From UBA4665 sp036388555 (GTDB taxonomy: Bacteria > Patescibacteriota > Saccharimonadia > Saccharimonadales > UBA4665): a stretch of DNA of 64,000 bases. The notes under the pieces are model-generated. The model ran no database searches and had not been told where the DNA came from. It worked only from the letters and a program-made list of their open reading frames with translations. A program made the position numbers and the translations under genes. The stretch is from positions 43,642-107,641 of the forward strand of contig DASVRP010000001.1 in NCBI GenBank assembly GCA_036388555.1. Direction: 5' to 3'. Of the stretch, positions 17,200 to 25,438 are shown in pieces. Each line of letters begins with the position of its first letter. Positions within the stretch are counted from its first letter, which is position 1.

Positions 17200-17389
17200 A
17201 ATTACAATTTTATCAGACGTTTGTCATACCCAGCGATCACCAGTTCTTCCCGGGCAGTTTCCGGGCCAATAAGAATGGCCTGAAGTGCAGTTCTGTTTGG
17301 CAGTATTGTAAACAGCCGTAAAAGCACAATTAAAATATTCAGACCATAAGCATATAGTAGACGGCATTACTAATTTCGGAGGATATTAC

Positions 17390-17827
17390 ATGACAGTTGA
17401 ATCTATAACTAGCGAATCAAGCACTGCAATGACAACACCGGACGATGAAACTGCAGCGCCAGACATCAATGATGTCGAACCTTTTTCCGAAGCAGATATT
17501 CCATGCCTCACTGAAATCCGAAGCGTAATGGAGAAACACGGTACATTAGGCAGGTTTGCTATACAGCTTCGTCACCAACATTTCGAATTGGGAGAGAATG
17601 AAGCTTTACTTGAGACAGTGGAAGGACGGACCCTCACAAGCGAAACTGTAAGTCTTGATGAAGTTGTCTTGGAAGAAGGCGAAGGCCTAATGGTTACATC
17701 GATAGATTTATTGGAAGCCCCTACTAAAGAATTGCTTGAACAGCAAGCTGGCCGGCCACTGTGCAGATATATCTTCGTTGATACTCCACATGGTTCTGAG
17801 CATCAACATATGCCAATTTACAACTAA
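17390..17827 (+). CDS. hypothetical protein upstream of cupin
   Basis: 145 residues: a low-complexity acidic N-terminus (ESITSESSTAMTTPDDETAAP), then a compact domain with RFAIQLRHQHFELGENEALLETVEGRTLTSETVS, and a His-containing C-terminus (DTPHGSEHQHMPIYN). Strong Shine-Dalgarno GGAGGA. A TATAGT box lies upstream at 17354-17359. It is followed after 13 nt by the JmjC-like cupin gene, so the two probably form an operon. Family not recognised. The region is AT-richer than its surroundings. Confidence 0.75.
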   Translation: MTVESITSESSTAMTTPDDETAAPDINDVEPFSEADIPCLTEIRSVMEKHGTLGRFAIQLRHQHFELGENEALLETVEGRTLTSETVSLDEVVLEEGEGLMVTSIDLLEAPTKELLEQQAGRPLCRYIFVDTPHGSEHQHMPIYN

Positions 17828-17840
17828 ATCACTCAGACCG

Positions 17841-18389
17841 ATGCCAGCACTGAATTTAGAAAAAGTATTTACGCAACAAAGACCAACTATATGGAGGCAT
17901 CTGATCGGACCGTATGATGCTGTTAAACTCACTGACGAACTCTCACAACCCAGTACAGTGAGCCATGGCATTGAACGTCGTGCAGTTGCCATATTTAGAG
18001 CTGGCATGTTGAATTACCCGAATAATCTGAATGAATTCACCGAACTATACAACCAACAAAAGGGTTACATACTGCAAGATGCCGATATTGACAATATTGT
18101 CATCAGAAACTTGAAAGGGCTACTATCGAATAGAGCTCGGACGCGCACCACTATAGCGGCATACATTTCAGAGAAAGGCCATGCCGTATTGCCACTCCAC
18201 CGCGACGCCCTTCCAGTTCTGGCTCTACAGATCAGTGGATCAAAGCAATTCGATTTGGTGAATGCTGAGAGAAATAAGACAGAGGTCATACTTAATCCGG
18301 GAGATGGCCTATTCATACCTGCAGGATTAGAACATCAGACTAAAACTTTAGAAAATTCTAGTCATCTTTGTGTCGAATTCCATCCCTAA
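17841..18389 (+). CDS. JmjC-like cupin (putative 2-oxoglutarate oxygenase)
   Basis: 182 residues. The C-terminal half has the iron-site pattern of JmjC/ribosomal-oxygenase-type cupins: LPLHRDALPVLALQISGSKQF (HxD), then ILNPGDGLFIPAGLEHQTKT with the third ligand His. Family enzymes hydroxylate proteins or small molecules using Fe(II) and 2-oxoglutarate. The frame is open upstream, but the ATG at 17841 follows the stop of the preceding gene. The 145-aa partner could be its substrate or accessory protein (inference). Confidence 0.75.
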   Translation: MPALNLEKVFTQQRPTIWRHLIGPYDAVKLTDELSQPSTVSHGIERRAVAIFRAGMLNYPNNLNEFTELYNQQKGYILQDADIDNIVIRNLKGLLSNRARTRTTIAAYISEKGHAVLPLHRDALPVLALQISGSKQFDLVNAERNKTEVILNPGDGLFIPAGLEHQTKTLENSSHLCVEFHP

Positions 18390-18393
18390 TAAT

Positions 18394-18654
18394 TCATGCC
18401 TTATCAACCGTTACGATTAACTCTTCATTACATATAACACTTTTACCACGAGTAGCCCCTTCTCTCCAATCCAATTTGATGGCGCCTTCTTGGCGAAATA
18501 GCTCTGCATTTTCTTTAATTATTCGAATCAGATCACCATCGCGCGTTTCGGTAGCAAGCCCCAATACATATGGCTGTCCAAGTAGTCCCGCCTTCCTGCG
18601 AGTTTCTTTTATTAGCAACTTTATATTTTTCAGTTCATCGTCAATCGTTTTCAT
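18394..18654 (-). CDS. hypothetical protein, 86 aa
   Basis: MKTIDDELKNIKLLIKETRRKAG ... GLATETRDGDLIRIIKENAELFRQEGAIKLDWREG. A helical N-terminus is followed by mixed alpha/beta; no family recognised. The ATG at 18654 has the Shine-Dalgarno GAGGGGGAAG. It converges on the cupin gene with 4 nt between stops. Confidence 0.65.
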   Translation of the reverse strand: MKTIDDELKNIKLLIKETRRKAGLLGQPYVLGLATETRDGDLIRIIKENAELFRQEGAIKLDWREGATRGKSVICNEELIVTVDKA

Positions 18655-18771
18655 ATTCTTCCCCCTCTATACGTTCAATATAGCAATATATCCCCGTCCA
18701 GAAAAGATTTGTAAGAAACAGTTTTTATTATCAAGCTTATGTTGATCTTAACCTTGAAAAAACATTCGATA

Positions 18772-19521
18772 TCATACGATATCTTTGGCTGCATTCCGCG
18801 CATTCTGGATGCCGACTGCCGATATGACCCCTCCCACTGCCAGCAGCAACGCAGTTGCCATAATCCCCCGTTTGAACCCGTCCAGATCGACCGTGTTCCC
18901 GACGACCAGCCCTGACCCGGCGATCGCCACCAGTCCGGCGATGCGGGCCACGGCATTGTTGACCGCCGAACCGACGCCGGCGAACTTGCTGTCGACGGCA
19001 CCGAGGATGGCGATCGGCAGCACATTGATCGCGAATATCAGCCGCCACGACAGCACATCCACCATGATCCCGCCCAGCAGCGGCCCGATGATGAAGGCGA
19101 TACCCGTCCAGGCCGTCCAGCGCCCAATCGCCTTGCCCTGCTCCACCCCTGTGAAACTGCTCATGATCAGCGCCAGCGAACTAGGCACCAGCAGCGCTCC
19201 GGCCACGCCCTGCAGCGCCCGGGCCACCACCAGGAATGTCGCATTCGGTGCCACCGCACAGAGGACAGACGTGACGCCGAACCCGACCAGACCATACGCC
19301 AGCATCCGCTTCCGCCCGAATATATCAGCTAGTGACCCCGCCGTCAGAATCAGCGCCCCCAATGTGATCAGATACGCATCGACGACCCACTGCTGTGTCG
19401 CCAACCCGCCGCCCAACTCCTCCGATATTGCAGGCAGCGCGACATTGACGACCGAGCCGTCAAGAAAAGCGACGAAGGAGGCGAGGATGGCTATGAGGAG
19501 GATGCGGGATGGGAGGGTCAT
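18772..19521 (-). pseudogene. DHA2-type MFS transporter with large internal deletion
   Basis: Drug:H+ antiporters of the EmrB/QacA family have about 14 helices and 450-500 residues. Here 249 residues remain. The N-terminal six helices are intact, with motif A (GSLADIFGRKRML) and motif C-like (AWTGIAFIIGPLLGG). Right after SWRLIFAINVLPIAILGAVDSKF the sequence jumps in frame to the extreme C-terminus (AGVGSAVNNAVARIAGLVAIAGSG ... RNAAKDIV). About 200 central residues are missing. Inferred to be an in-frame deletion product, probably not a working transporter. Confidence 0.8.
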
Positions 19522-19582
19522 TTAATAAATGTTATCGTTAATATGGCTAACTCTTAAGGGAATCGGGATTCTAATTGTATCC

Positions 19583-20449
19583 ATGTATGACACAGAGTAT
19601 TTTTTAATTCCTCTGGAAGATGTCAGTACAAAATTGACTCTTCCCTTTCATATTTGTAATTATGGCGGATATCGCCTTTCCCTGCATAAATTTAGTAGAA
19701 AAGACGTATCTAGTTTTAGAATCAAAATCATTAAGCGACATCTGACTGGTTCCTATGACATAGTACCATTCGACGTAAACGACCAAATAGACCACCAACA
19801 AATGGCTTATTCTTTGATTGAATCTAGCGTAGCTCTGCATCTCCTACCTATCTCCGATAACCTCGAACCGGCAATCGAAGATCGACTATATTTTGCTATG
19901 AGGCGCATACTAGGAATTTATCCGTCACAAGCATCGTGGGTCAGCAGTACTCATGCGAAAGTTATTTATCGTGGAACACCTAGCACGTTTTATTGCGCCA
20001 CTAGAATTCGCTTTTTTACTAGTAACATTGCCGATGAATTGAAAAAAGTATTTCAAGCCGATGTTATAAACGCGGACCATGGTCAAAAGTACAAGACTCT
20101 ACGTGCCCTTTATAACTCTGCCATCATGCAAGCAGGCTCAAGAGATGTAAGCCGTGTTTTACTTATTTCTACACTTGAAGCTATATATGTCCAGGATAAT
20201 CAGGAGGTAGCGTATAAGCTTTCAATGCGTATCGCTAAAAGTACCGACAAACCCCTCACGCACGTTAAACGGTTGAAAAAACTATACTCCAAACGAGGTA
20301 AGGTAATACATGGATCCTACAAAGGCGAGGTGTTCAGTGATGATGAGCATCATCTACTTGAGTCGCTAACAAAATCATCGCTGGCAGACTATTTTGCCCA
20401 CCCTCACAAATATAGTGAAGATAAGTTAGATGCGCTCTTATTAAGCTAA
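19583..20449 (+). CDS. HEPN-like protein (putative defence/abortive infection)
   Basis: 288 residues from MYDTEYFLIPLEDV. The C-terminal part has the helical layout of HEPN domains: STLEAIYVQDNQEVAYKLSMRIA, then KKLYSKRGKVIHGSY, in which R-GKVI-H fits the RX4H ribonuclease motif. The N-terminal half is a beta-rich domain of unknown kind, the arrangement seen in ApeA-like antiviral proteins. The gene is AT-rich compared with neighbours and abuts an IS982 element, both signs of transfer. The longer frame starting at 19529 has no better signal. Confidence 0.65.
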   Translation: MYDTEYFLIPLEDVSTKLTLPFHICNYGGYRLSLHKFSRKDVSSFRIKIIKRHLTGSYDIVPFDVNDQIDHQQMAYSLIESSVALHLLPISDNLEPAIEDRLYFAMRRILGIYPSQASWVSSTHAKVIYRGTPSTFYCATRIRFFTSNIADELKKVFQADVINADHGQKYKTLRALYNSAIMQAGSRDVSRVLLISTLEAIYVQDNQEVAYKLSMRIAKSTDKPLTHVKRLKKLYSKRGKVIHGSYKGEVFSDDEHHLLESLTKSSLADYFAHPHKYSEDKLDALLLS

Positions 20450-20555
20450 ACAGCTAGAAAACGGGGAGCTTAATGACTAATAGCGATTAAGTAGCTCTAC
20501 AAGCCAAATCTTTCGCCCTATTCGACCTGAATCCAAAAACCCCCACAGACAAAAA

Positions 20556-20615
20556 GCACGCATAGCCGTATCTTCGTAAGTGGTAAAGCTAAACGGAGGA
20601 ACAGCATATGCGTGC
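20556..20615 (+). promoter_or_regulatory. hairpin that buries the transposase start codon
   Basis: GCACGCATA (20556-20564) pairs perfectly with TATGCGTGC (20607-20615), which contains the ATG (20608). The Shine-Dalgarno GGAGG (20595-20599) lies in the loop. A transcript entering from outside would fold and block translation, whereas one starting inside the element would lack the left arm. Similar protection is known for other IS elements. Confidence 0.6.
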
Positions 20616-21447
20616 GACACCATTACACCACGTTACGGATATCGTAGATATATTTGTCTGGGTCTGTGAGGTCGTCCCCGACGGGGCGAAGCCCCGGGGC
20701 GGACGACCGAATCTGCTCCGGGACAGCGAGTTACTGACGCTAGTCATCTGGAACGCGGTCACCGAGATGTTCTCGCCGACCCTGGTCCATCTGTTCCGCT
20801 GGATCCGGGATTACCATCTCGGACGCGGCAGAAGCGTCCTGCACCTGCCACACTACAAGGGTTTCGTCGCCCAGGTCCACCGCATCACGGATAAGCTCCA
20901 ACGTCTGTTGGACGCTGTCCTGCGAAGCGCAGCGGCGCTGCGCTTCGTCGACTCCACCATGCTGGAGGTCTGCCGGCTCGTCCGGGCCGGCCGGCACCAT
21001 GTCGCCCGTGGTACGGCGGCATTCGGCCGCAATCACCAGGGCTGGCACTACGGATTCAAGCTCCATGCCAGCTGCACGGCCAACGGTCAGCTCTGCGCCG
21101 TACGTTTCACGGCAGCCAATGAGGCGGACGTGCTGCAGCTCCGGTATCTCGTGAATACGACGACCAATGTCGTCGTGGGGGACGGCGGTTACACCGCCGG
21201 AGTTACCCGGCGGCATCTCTGGCGGGACTGCCGTTGTCTGGTCGTGTCACCGCCCCGGCCGAGGCAGCGCTGGACCATGGCTTCCTGGCAGCTGACGCTG
21301 CTGCGGCAGCGGGTCAGGATCGAGTGCGTCTTTGACTACCTCAAGACGCACATGCACCTGGTCAGCTCGTTTCCTCGCTCGGTGCACGGATACGCCGTGC
21401 ACTATCTCAGGATATTACTGGGGTACCAGATGAGGATGGGTTTTTAG
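20608..21447 (+). CDS. IS982-family DDE transposase
   Basis: 279 residues, near the usual length. IS982-type motifs are FVDSTMLEVCR (first Asp), GWHYGFKLHASC, RFTAANEADVLQLR, GDGGYT (second Asp) and VRIECVFDYLKTHMHL (Glu), ending SVHGYAVHYLRILLGYQ. No frameshift or stop is visible, so the enzyme may be active. The Shine-Dalgarno GGAGG is 8 nt before the ATG. Confidence 0.93.
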   Translation: MRATPLHHVTDIVDIFVWVCEVVPDGAKPRGGRPNLLRDSELLTLVIWNAVTEMFSPTLVHLFRWIRDYHLGRGRSVLHLPHYKGFVAQVHRITDKLQRLLDAVLRSAAALRFVDSTMLEVCRLVRAGRHHVARGTAAFGRNHQGWHYGFKLHASCTANGQLCAVRFTAANEADVLQLRYLVNTTTNVVVGDGGYTAGVTRRHLWRDCRCLVVSPPRPRQRWTMASWQLTLLRQRVRIECVFDYLKTHMHLVSSFPRSVHGYAVHYLRILLGYQMRMGF

Positions 21448-21478
21448 ATTCAGGTCCATACATATTGCAGGACTCATA

Positions 21479-22042
21479 CTATATATCAGGTGGTATCTCT
21501 TTGACGAGCCGGTTGCCGTCCTCGTAGAATACCCGGTAGATAACCCACCTGCTCAAAGTAACGACTGAATCTTTCGTGAACAGCTGTTCTGCCATGGCAC
21601 GGGCCGTATCGTCATATGGGACACCGAGCCGCACCGAGAAGTGCGGTATGAAAGCTGCCGTCGCGCTGCGGCCTAGGGTATAGCCGTCATTTCTGAGTGT
21701 ATCGATCACAGATTTTCGGCATGTCTTCATGTCCGAAGACGGTCTGAACAATATGGTGCTCGATAACCTATAGATAGGGGAGAATGCGTTCGACGGCTTT
21801 CTGACAGTAGCTTCTAGCGGCAGAGTAGCAGTCAGATGCAGCAGTTCGTCCACGCGTTGCAGCAGGGTGTCGTCGTCCATATCATGGAGTGTCGTAATCG
21901 CTCTCAGCAGTGTGACATGGGGCGGATCGTCGCGGTAAGGCGATGCAGGCAGCAGCTGTCTTATAGAATTGACAGCTTCTACGATGGATTCGTCCGGCAG
22001 AAGGCATAAGCCGAACTCGTTGGTCATCCCGTGCTTAGACAT
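21479..22042 (-). CDS. 2H phosphoesterase (2'-5' RNA ligase-like)
   Basis: 187 residues with the two HxT/S motifs that define the superfamily, HVTLL near residue 45 and HFSVRL near residue 142, each on a central strand. Members cleave 2'-5' linked or cyclic nucleotides, or seal RNA. The start may be the ATG at 22042 or MTNEFG at 22027. It is the first of three 2H proteins in this window. Confidence 0.8.
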   Translation of the reverse strand: MSKHGMTNEFGLCLLPDESIVEAVNSIRQLLPASPYRDDPPHVTLLRAITTLHDMDDDTLLQRVDELLHLTATLPLEATVRKPSNAFSPIYRLSSTILFRPSSDMKTCRKSVIDTLRNDGYTLGRSATAAFIPHFSVRLGVPYDDTARAMAEQLFTKDSVVTLSRWVIYRVFYEDGNRLVKEIPPDI

Positions 22043-22160
22043 GCTGTCCCTGCGGCTTATGCCCGGCTAAGATGCTTGCTGATCCTGGCATCTGATAATG
22101 ATATATCAAAAGTAGGTAGTGGGCGAGGGCCGTGGCAATCGGTGGTAAGATATATGGGAA

Positions 22161-22514
22161 ATGAGCAGAAATGACCGCATATACACCATGAGTTTCGCGA
22201 GCGTATACCCGCTGTACATAGCTAAGGCGGAGCGGAAGGGCCGGACCAAAGCCGAAGTTGACGAAATCATCCTGTGGCTGACCGGATATAGCCGTCAGGC
22301 CTTTGAGACGCAGCTTGCCAAACAGACGGACTTTAAGTCATTTTTTGCTGAAGCGCCCAGGCTGAATCCATCGCGCCGTCAGATCACCGGTGTCATCTGC
22401 GGTATCAGGGTCGAAGATATCCAAGAGCCGACGATGCAGGAGATCCGCTACCTCGATAAACTGGTCGATGAGCTCGCGAAAGGTAGGGCGATGGAAAAGA
22501 TTCTGCGGAAGTGA
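22161..22514 (+). CDS. DUF2200 family protein
   Basis: 117 residues closely following the DUF2200 pattern: MSFASVYPLYIAKAERKGRTKAEVDEIILWLTGY, FKSFFAEAPRLNP, GVICGIRVEDI and YLDKLVDELAKGRAMEKILRK. Function of the family is unknown. A GATATA -10-like box 6 nt before the ATG fits leaderless expression. Confidence 0.92.
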   Translation: MSRNDRIYTMSFASVYPLYIAKAERKGRTKAEVDEIILWLTGYSRQAFETQLAKQTDFKSFFAEAPRLNPSRRQITGVICGIRVEDIQEPTMQEIRYLDKLVDELAKGRAMEKILRK

Positions 22515-22579
22515 CCGCCAGCGGCGAGCATTACAATGGATCATCCCTCCATAGTATGTGTAGTAGTTCCATGTGAGTG

Positions 22580-23212
22580 CTATTGGAACAGGGAAATATC
22601 CAGACGGTCCACTACTTGATCGGCTTGAGCGAGCTGGCTGGGCAGGTGTGTCGTAGTGACGGCGATACAATGCATGCCTGCTGTTTTGGCCGCATGCACC
22701 CCACTTGGTGAATCTTCTATGACGACACATTCCGATGGGTTGACCCCAACTGCTGAGGCGGCTTTGAAGTAGCCTTCCGGATCGGGTTTTCCATTTGAGA
22801 CGTCATCAGCAGCTACGATAGTTTTGAAGCACGCTCTCACGCCACAGATGTCCAGAGCTGTTTCTGCCTCTGACCGGAGCGATCCCGTGACAAGCGCGAC
22901 AGGGATATGCGCCGAAAGGTCCTTAATGAGCGGTTGTATTCCGTGATAGGGGATCAACTGATGGGCTGAAATGGCAAGATAGGCATCTGCCTTATCGGCC
23001 ATAAAGGAGCTTAGGTCAACTGACTTGTTCATGGAGCTGAAATATAAGCGGAAACCGTCCTCGTCGGACCTGCCTTCAAAATACTCTGTATAATCTGTGT
23101 CGCTTAGTTGATATCCATGGGCGGAAAGGGTGGACTTGAACGCGGCCATGTGCAGCGGTTCGCTGTCGATGATTACACCGTCGAGGTCGAATAGCGCAGC
23201 CTTATACTTCAT
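22580..23212 (-). CDS. HAD-superfamily phosphatase / beta-phosphoglucomutase-like
   Basis: 210 residues. HAD motif I is FDLDGVIIDSEPLH, with a four-helix cap; motif II is VALVTGS, motif III is the Lys of NGKPDPEGYF, and motif IV is CVVIEDSPSGVHAA. Such enzymes act on sugar phosphates or nucleotides. The ATG at 23212 lies 6 nt after TGC-TATAGT. The frame remains open upstream all the way to the UGA that ends the EEP gene. Confidence 0.9.
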   Translation of the reverse strand: MKYKAALFDLDGVIIDSEPLHMAAFKSTLSAHGYQLSDTDYTEYFEGRSDEDGFRLYFSSMNKSVDLSSFMADKADAYLAISAHQLIPYHGIQPLIKDLSAHIPVALVTGSLRSEAETALDICGVRACFKTIVAADDVSNGKPDPEGYFKAASAVGVNPSECVVIEDSPSGVHAAKTAGMHCIAVTTTHLPSQLAQADQVVDRLDISLFQ

Positions 23213-23218
23213 CCAGGC

Positions 23219-23224
23219 ACTATA
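23219..23224 (-). promoter_or_regulatory. extended -10 box of HAD gene
   Basis: TGC-TATAGT on the minus strand followed by 6 nt and ATG. Confidence 0.65.
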
Positions 23225-23362
23225 GCATTTTGGATGACCCTGGTGAAGGTTGTTGGCCGCCGCAATAACCGTTGAAGATGTACCTGCCCCTTCTCCGAGC
23301 TGTCCGAAAATGGAGCCAAGCAGTTCGGGAAGCGCATCGAGGAAGTACTCGGTACGTAATCC

Positions 23363-24076
23363 TCAGTCTACGTCGACGTAAGCCATCTTCGGGATGTGGT
23401 CTGACGGGCATGCTCGATTCGGGATTTCGACAGCTGTAAAATCAGTACCGATATATTCGGCATGAAGTCCCCGGACAGCTAGCAGGTCTAAAGATACTGG
23501 CTCCTTATTGACGAATGCAGTTGGTTCCTCATCATGGAGATTTACAAAACCAGATGCCTCGAACAATTTTCTGACTGGTCCGCCCGGACGGTCATTGCAG
23601 TCGGTGAAGACGACAGCTGGAGTATCGGGCCCGAGTAAGTCAAGTAGTTCCTGCGTCTGGGCGACGCCGGCGTGTTCCGGGTCTGATGCGGGCGCCCATC
23701 TGATATGGGTATTGGCGAAAATCGCTTGTCCGATGCGCAACGTCTGTACGACGTGTCCTGATCCGTCGTCGTAATGATGAGTCTCCTGGTCGCTGAAGTC
23801 TATGCCGTTCCGCACCAGGGTCAGGCAGCCATCCGGCTTGTTACGTCCTTTTGGTGACCAGTGCGACTGCCATGTGCCGGTTTCGTCTAGAGCCTCAACG
23901 AGTGGTAGCTCAGCTTCCTGCAGCCCGACGACGTCCGCCTGCAGTCCGTCGATCATCCGTACGAGGGCGGGGGTGCGTGCTCCTGGGACGAGGAGGTCAG
24001 GATCGACATAACTATAATCTCCGTAGCTGAGGTAAGCGTCTGCCAGTGAGTTAAAACCCGCACAACGTAGCCGCAT
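23363..24076 (-). CDS. endonuclease/exonuclease/phosphatase (EEP) family protein
   Basis: 237 residues with the DNase I-like fold signatures: FNSLAD at the N-terminus, VVGLQEAE (Mg-binding Glu), FANTHIRWAP (His), VFTDCNDRPGG (Asp/Asn) and SDHIP (catalytic Asp-His). Substrate could be DNA, RNA or a phospholipid/inositol phosphate. The Shine-Dalgarno GGAG precedes the ATG at 24076. After its UGA the same frame stays open into the HAD gene. Confidence 0.88.
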   Translation of the reverse strand: MRLRCAGFNSLADAYLSYGDYSYVDPDLLVPGARTPALVRMIDGLQADVVGLQEAELPLVEALDETGTWQSHWSPKGRNKPDGCLTLVRNGIDFSDQETHHYDDGSGHVVQTLRIGQAIFANTHIRWAPASDPEHAGVAQTQELLDLLGPDTPAVVFTDCNDRPGGPVRKLFEASGFVNLHDEEPTAFVNKEPVSLDLLAVRGLHAEYIGTDFTAVEIPNRACPSDHIPKMAYVDVD

Positions 24077-24196
24077 GTAATCTCCGTTCGATTGACTGAA
24101 GTGGTATGCTTATACTATACATCAAAATTGCCATTAAAGCAATCGTGCTTCAGGCTGCTCGAGCGACTGCATGACTGTTGATGACTGAGTCATGCC

Positions 24197-24358
24197 TTAC
24201 TTTTTCTTCGGCTTCTCATTGAGACCGATTGCGATGAATGCCGCTCCGATCGGCAGCCAAGTCGCAAACATCGAAGTCTCGTCCAGGGTGATGGCGACGA
24301 GACTCGCGGCCATGAAAAGATAACCGACGACTGTATATGTGTTTTTGAAGTGCTTCAT
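24197..24358 (-). CDS. small 2-TM membrane protein, 53 aa
   Basis: Encodes MKHFKNTYTVVGYLFMAAS LVAITLDETSMFATW... ending NEKPKKK, with two short membrane helices and a basic tail. A TGC-TATATT box lies 6 nt before the ATG at 24358. Function unknown; small proteins of this type recur in this window. Confidence 0.65.
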   Translation of the reverse strand: MKHFKNTYTVVGYLFMAASLVAITLDETSMFATWLPIGAAFIAIGLNEKPKKK

Positions 24359-24452
24359 ATGTCGAATATAGCAGAATACCGGTGGCTTTTATACTACTTA
24401 TGCCCCAAATGCATACTGGTTACGGAACCGCATCGTTGCCAGGAGATAGCAA

Positions 24453-24481
24453 AAGGAGTCCGGTACAAATCCGGACTCCTT
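24453..24481 (-). terminator. intrinsic terminator
   Basis: AAGGAGTCCGG (24453-24463) pairs with CCGGACTCCTT (24471-24481), an 11-bp stem with a 7-nt loop, directly downstream of the minus-strand gene ending at 24500, with a short U-tract on that strand. Confidence 0.85.
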
Positions 24482-24499
24482 CATATCCTTTACAGACTG

Positions 24500-25261
24500 C
24501 TAGAACGAGTCTGGCTGCGTCCGGACGATGCCGGCTGCAAGCGCATCCGCAATGGTCGCGACCTGCGTCAGTGCATCGTGCTCGAGTTGATAGGAGAGGT
24601 TGTAATCTCCAGCCTTGAACGCCTCGGTCGAAGCGTTGATCAGCTCTTCATGCTCATTCAGGAGGGCGTAGACGTCTTCCTGGGGCAGGCCGGGGATGGC
24701 GGTGCTGAAGAAGGTGGCAAGCTCTTCCAGGTATTCCTGGAGTTCGGCAGTAGCTGCTTCCTTGGCCGATTCATCGCCATCAGCGACAGCCATCGCGTAG
24801 GCGTTGGACTCGACGATGTGCTCACGGAACATCTCGGAGAACTGTGCCTGGGCGTCGGCACCGTAAATGCTGCCTACGGCTGCGGACAGTGCGTCGGAGT
24901 TTGCCAGCTGGCCCTGCATGCCGCCTTCGATCTCTGCGTCTGATGCACCGTCAGCGATGCTGCGGTTGACTGTCAGGTTGGTGGTGACGTGCTCAGCCAG
25001 CAGGTTATTCAGGCCGACACGCAGGTCGATCGCGGCCTGGCTCTGCTCATGCATGTCTGTCTTGTGCTCGTGCTTGGCTTTGTCTTCATGATGCTTCTTG
25101 TCATCATGCTGCTGCATGGCTACATGCGAATTGCCATGATGCTCGTCAGTATGCATCGAAGTTGCGGATGCCGAACTGCCCATCATCGTCATCGCTGCGA
25201 CTGTGATGGCAGCTGCTACTAACGTTGTCTTGATATTTGGTAATGCTAGTCGTTGCTGCAT
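24500..25261 (-). CDS. secreted helical protein with His-rich region
   Basis: 253 residues: a signal peptide (TTLVAAAITVAAMTMMGSSASA), a His/Asp/Lys-rich stretch (MHTDEHHGNSHVAMQQHDDKKHHEDKAKHEHK) that may bind metal ions, then a helical-bundle domain with EHVTTNLTVNRSIADG, FREHIVESNAYAMAVADGD and LEHDALTQVATIADAL. The repeated EH/ESNxYxxA helices resemble ferritin-like bundles, but no enzyme activity can be assigned. Shine-Dalgarno GAGGAG before the ATG; terminator downstream. Confidence 0.75.
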   Translation of the reverse strand: MQQRLALPNIKTTLVAAAITVAAMTMMGSSASATSMHTDEHHGNSHVAMQQHDDKKHHEDKAKHEHKTDMHEQSQAAIDLRVGLNNLLAEHVTTNLTVNRSIADGASDAEIEGGMQGQLANSDALSAAVGSIYGADAQAQFSEMFREHIVESNAYAMAVADGDESAKEAATAELQEYLEELATFFSTAIPGLPQEDVYALLNEHEELINASTEAFKAGDYNLSYQLEHDALTQVATIADALAAGIVRTQPDSF

Positions 25262-25438
25262 ATGATCTCCTCGTTTAATTTGTAGTAGCTGGTGCGTACT
25301 AGGCGGCATAATTGGCGCTAATAGAAACTTTACTAGGTAAATAAACAAACGTATGTAACAAAACTAATCGCTATAGTACGTGAAGTAGTATTTATACGCG
25401 TTCTTTACAGTCGGACCCGGGGTGCAAAAGTTCAGCAG

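Larger units (their letters stand above)
20524..21456 (+). mobile_element. IS982-family insertion sequence, complete
   Basis: About 933 bp bounded by inverted repeats. The left end GACCTGAATCCAAAAACCC (20524) matches the right end read on the other strand, GACCTGAATCTAAAAACCC, with one mismatch in 19. It contains one transposase gene. I could not find a clear target-site duplication, so the exact outer base is uncertain by one or two positions. Confidence 0.88.

Noticed and set aside
17092..17283. Plus-strand 63-codon frame
   Set aside because: Antisense to the zinc-ribbon microprotein, which has Cys spacing and a promoter in its favour.
20515..21465. Target-site duplication of the IS982 element
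   Set aside because: Flanks (CCCTATTC and CATACATA) do not match at any reasonable boundary.
24350..24943. Plus-strand frame at the terminator
   Set aside because: Runs through the terminator hairpin and antisense to the secreted His-rich protein.
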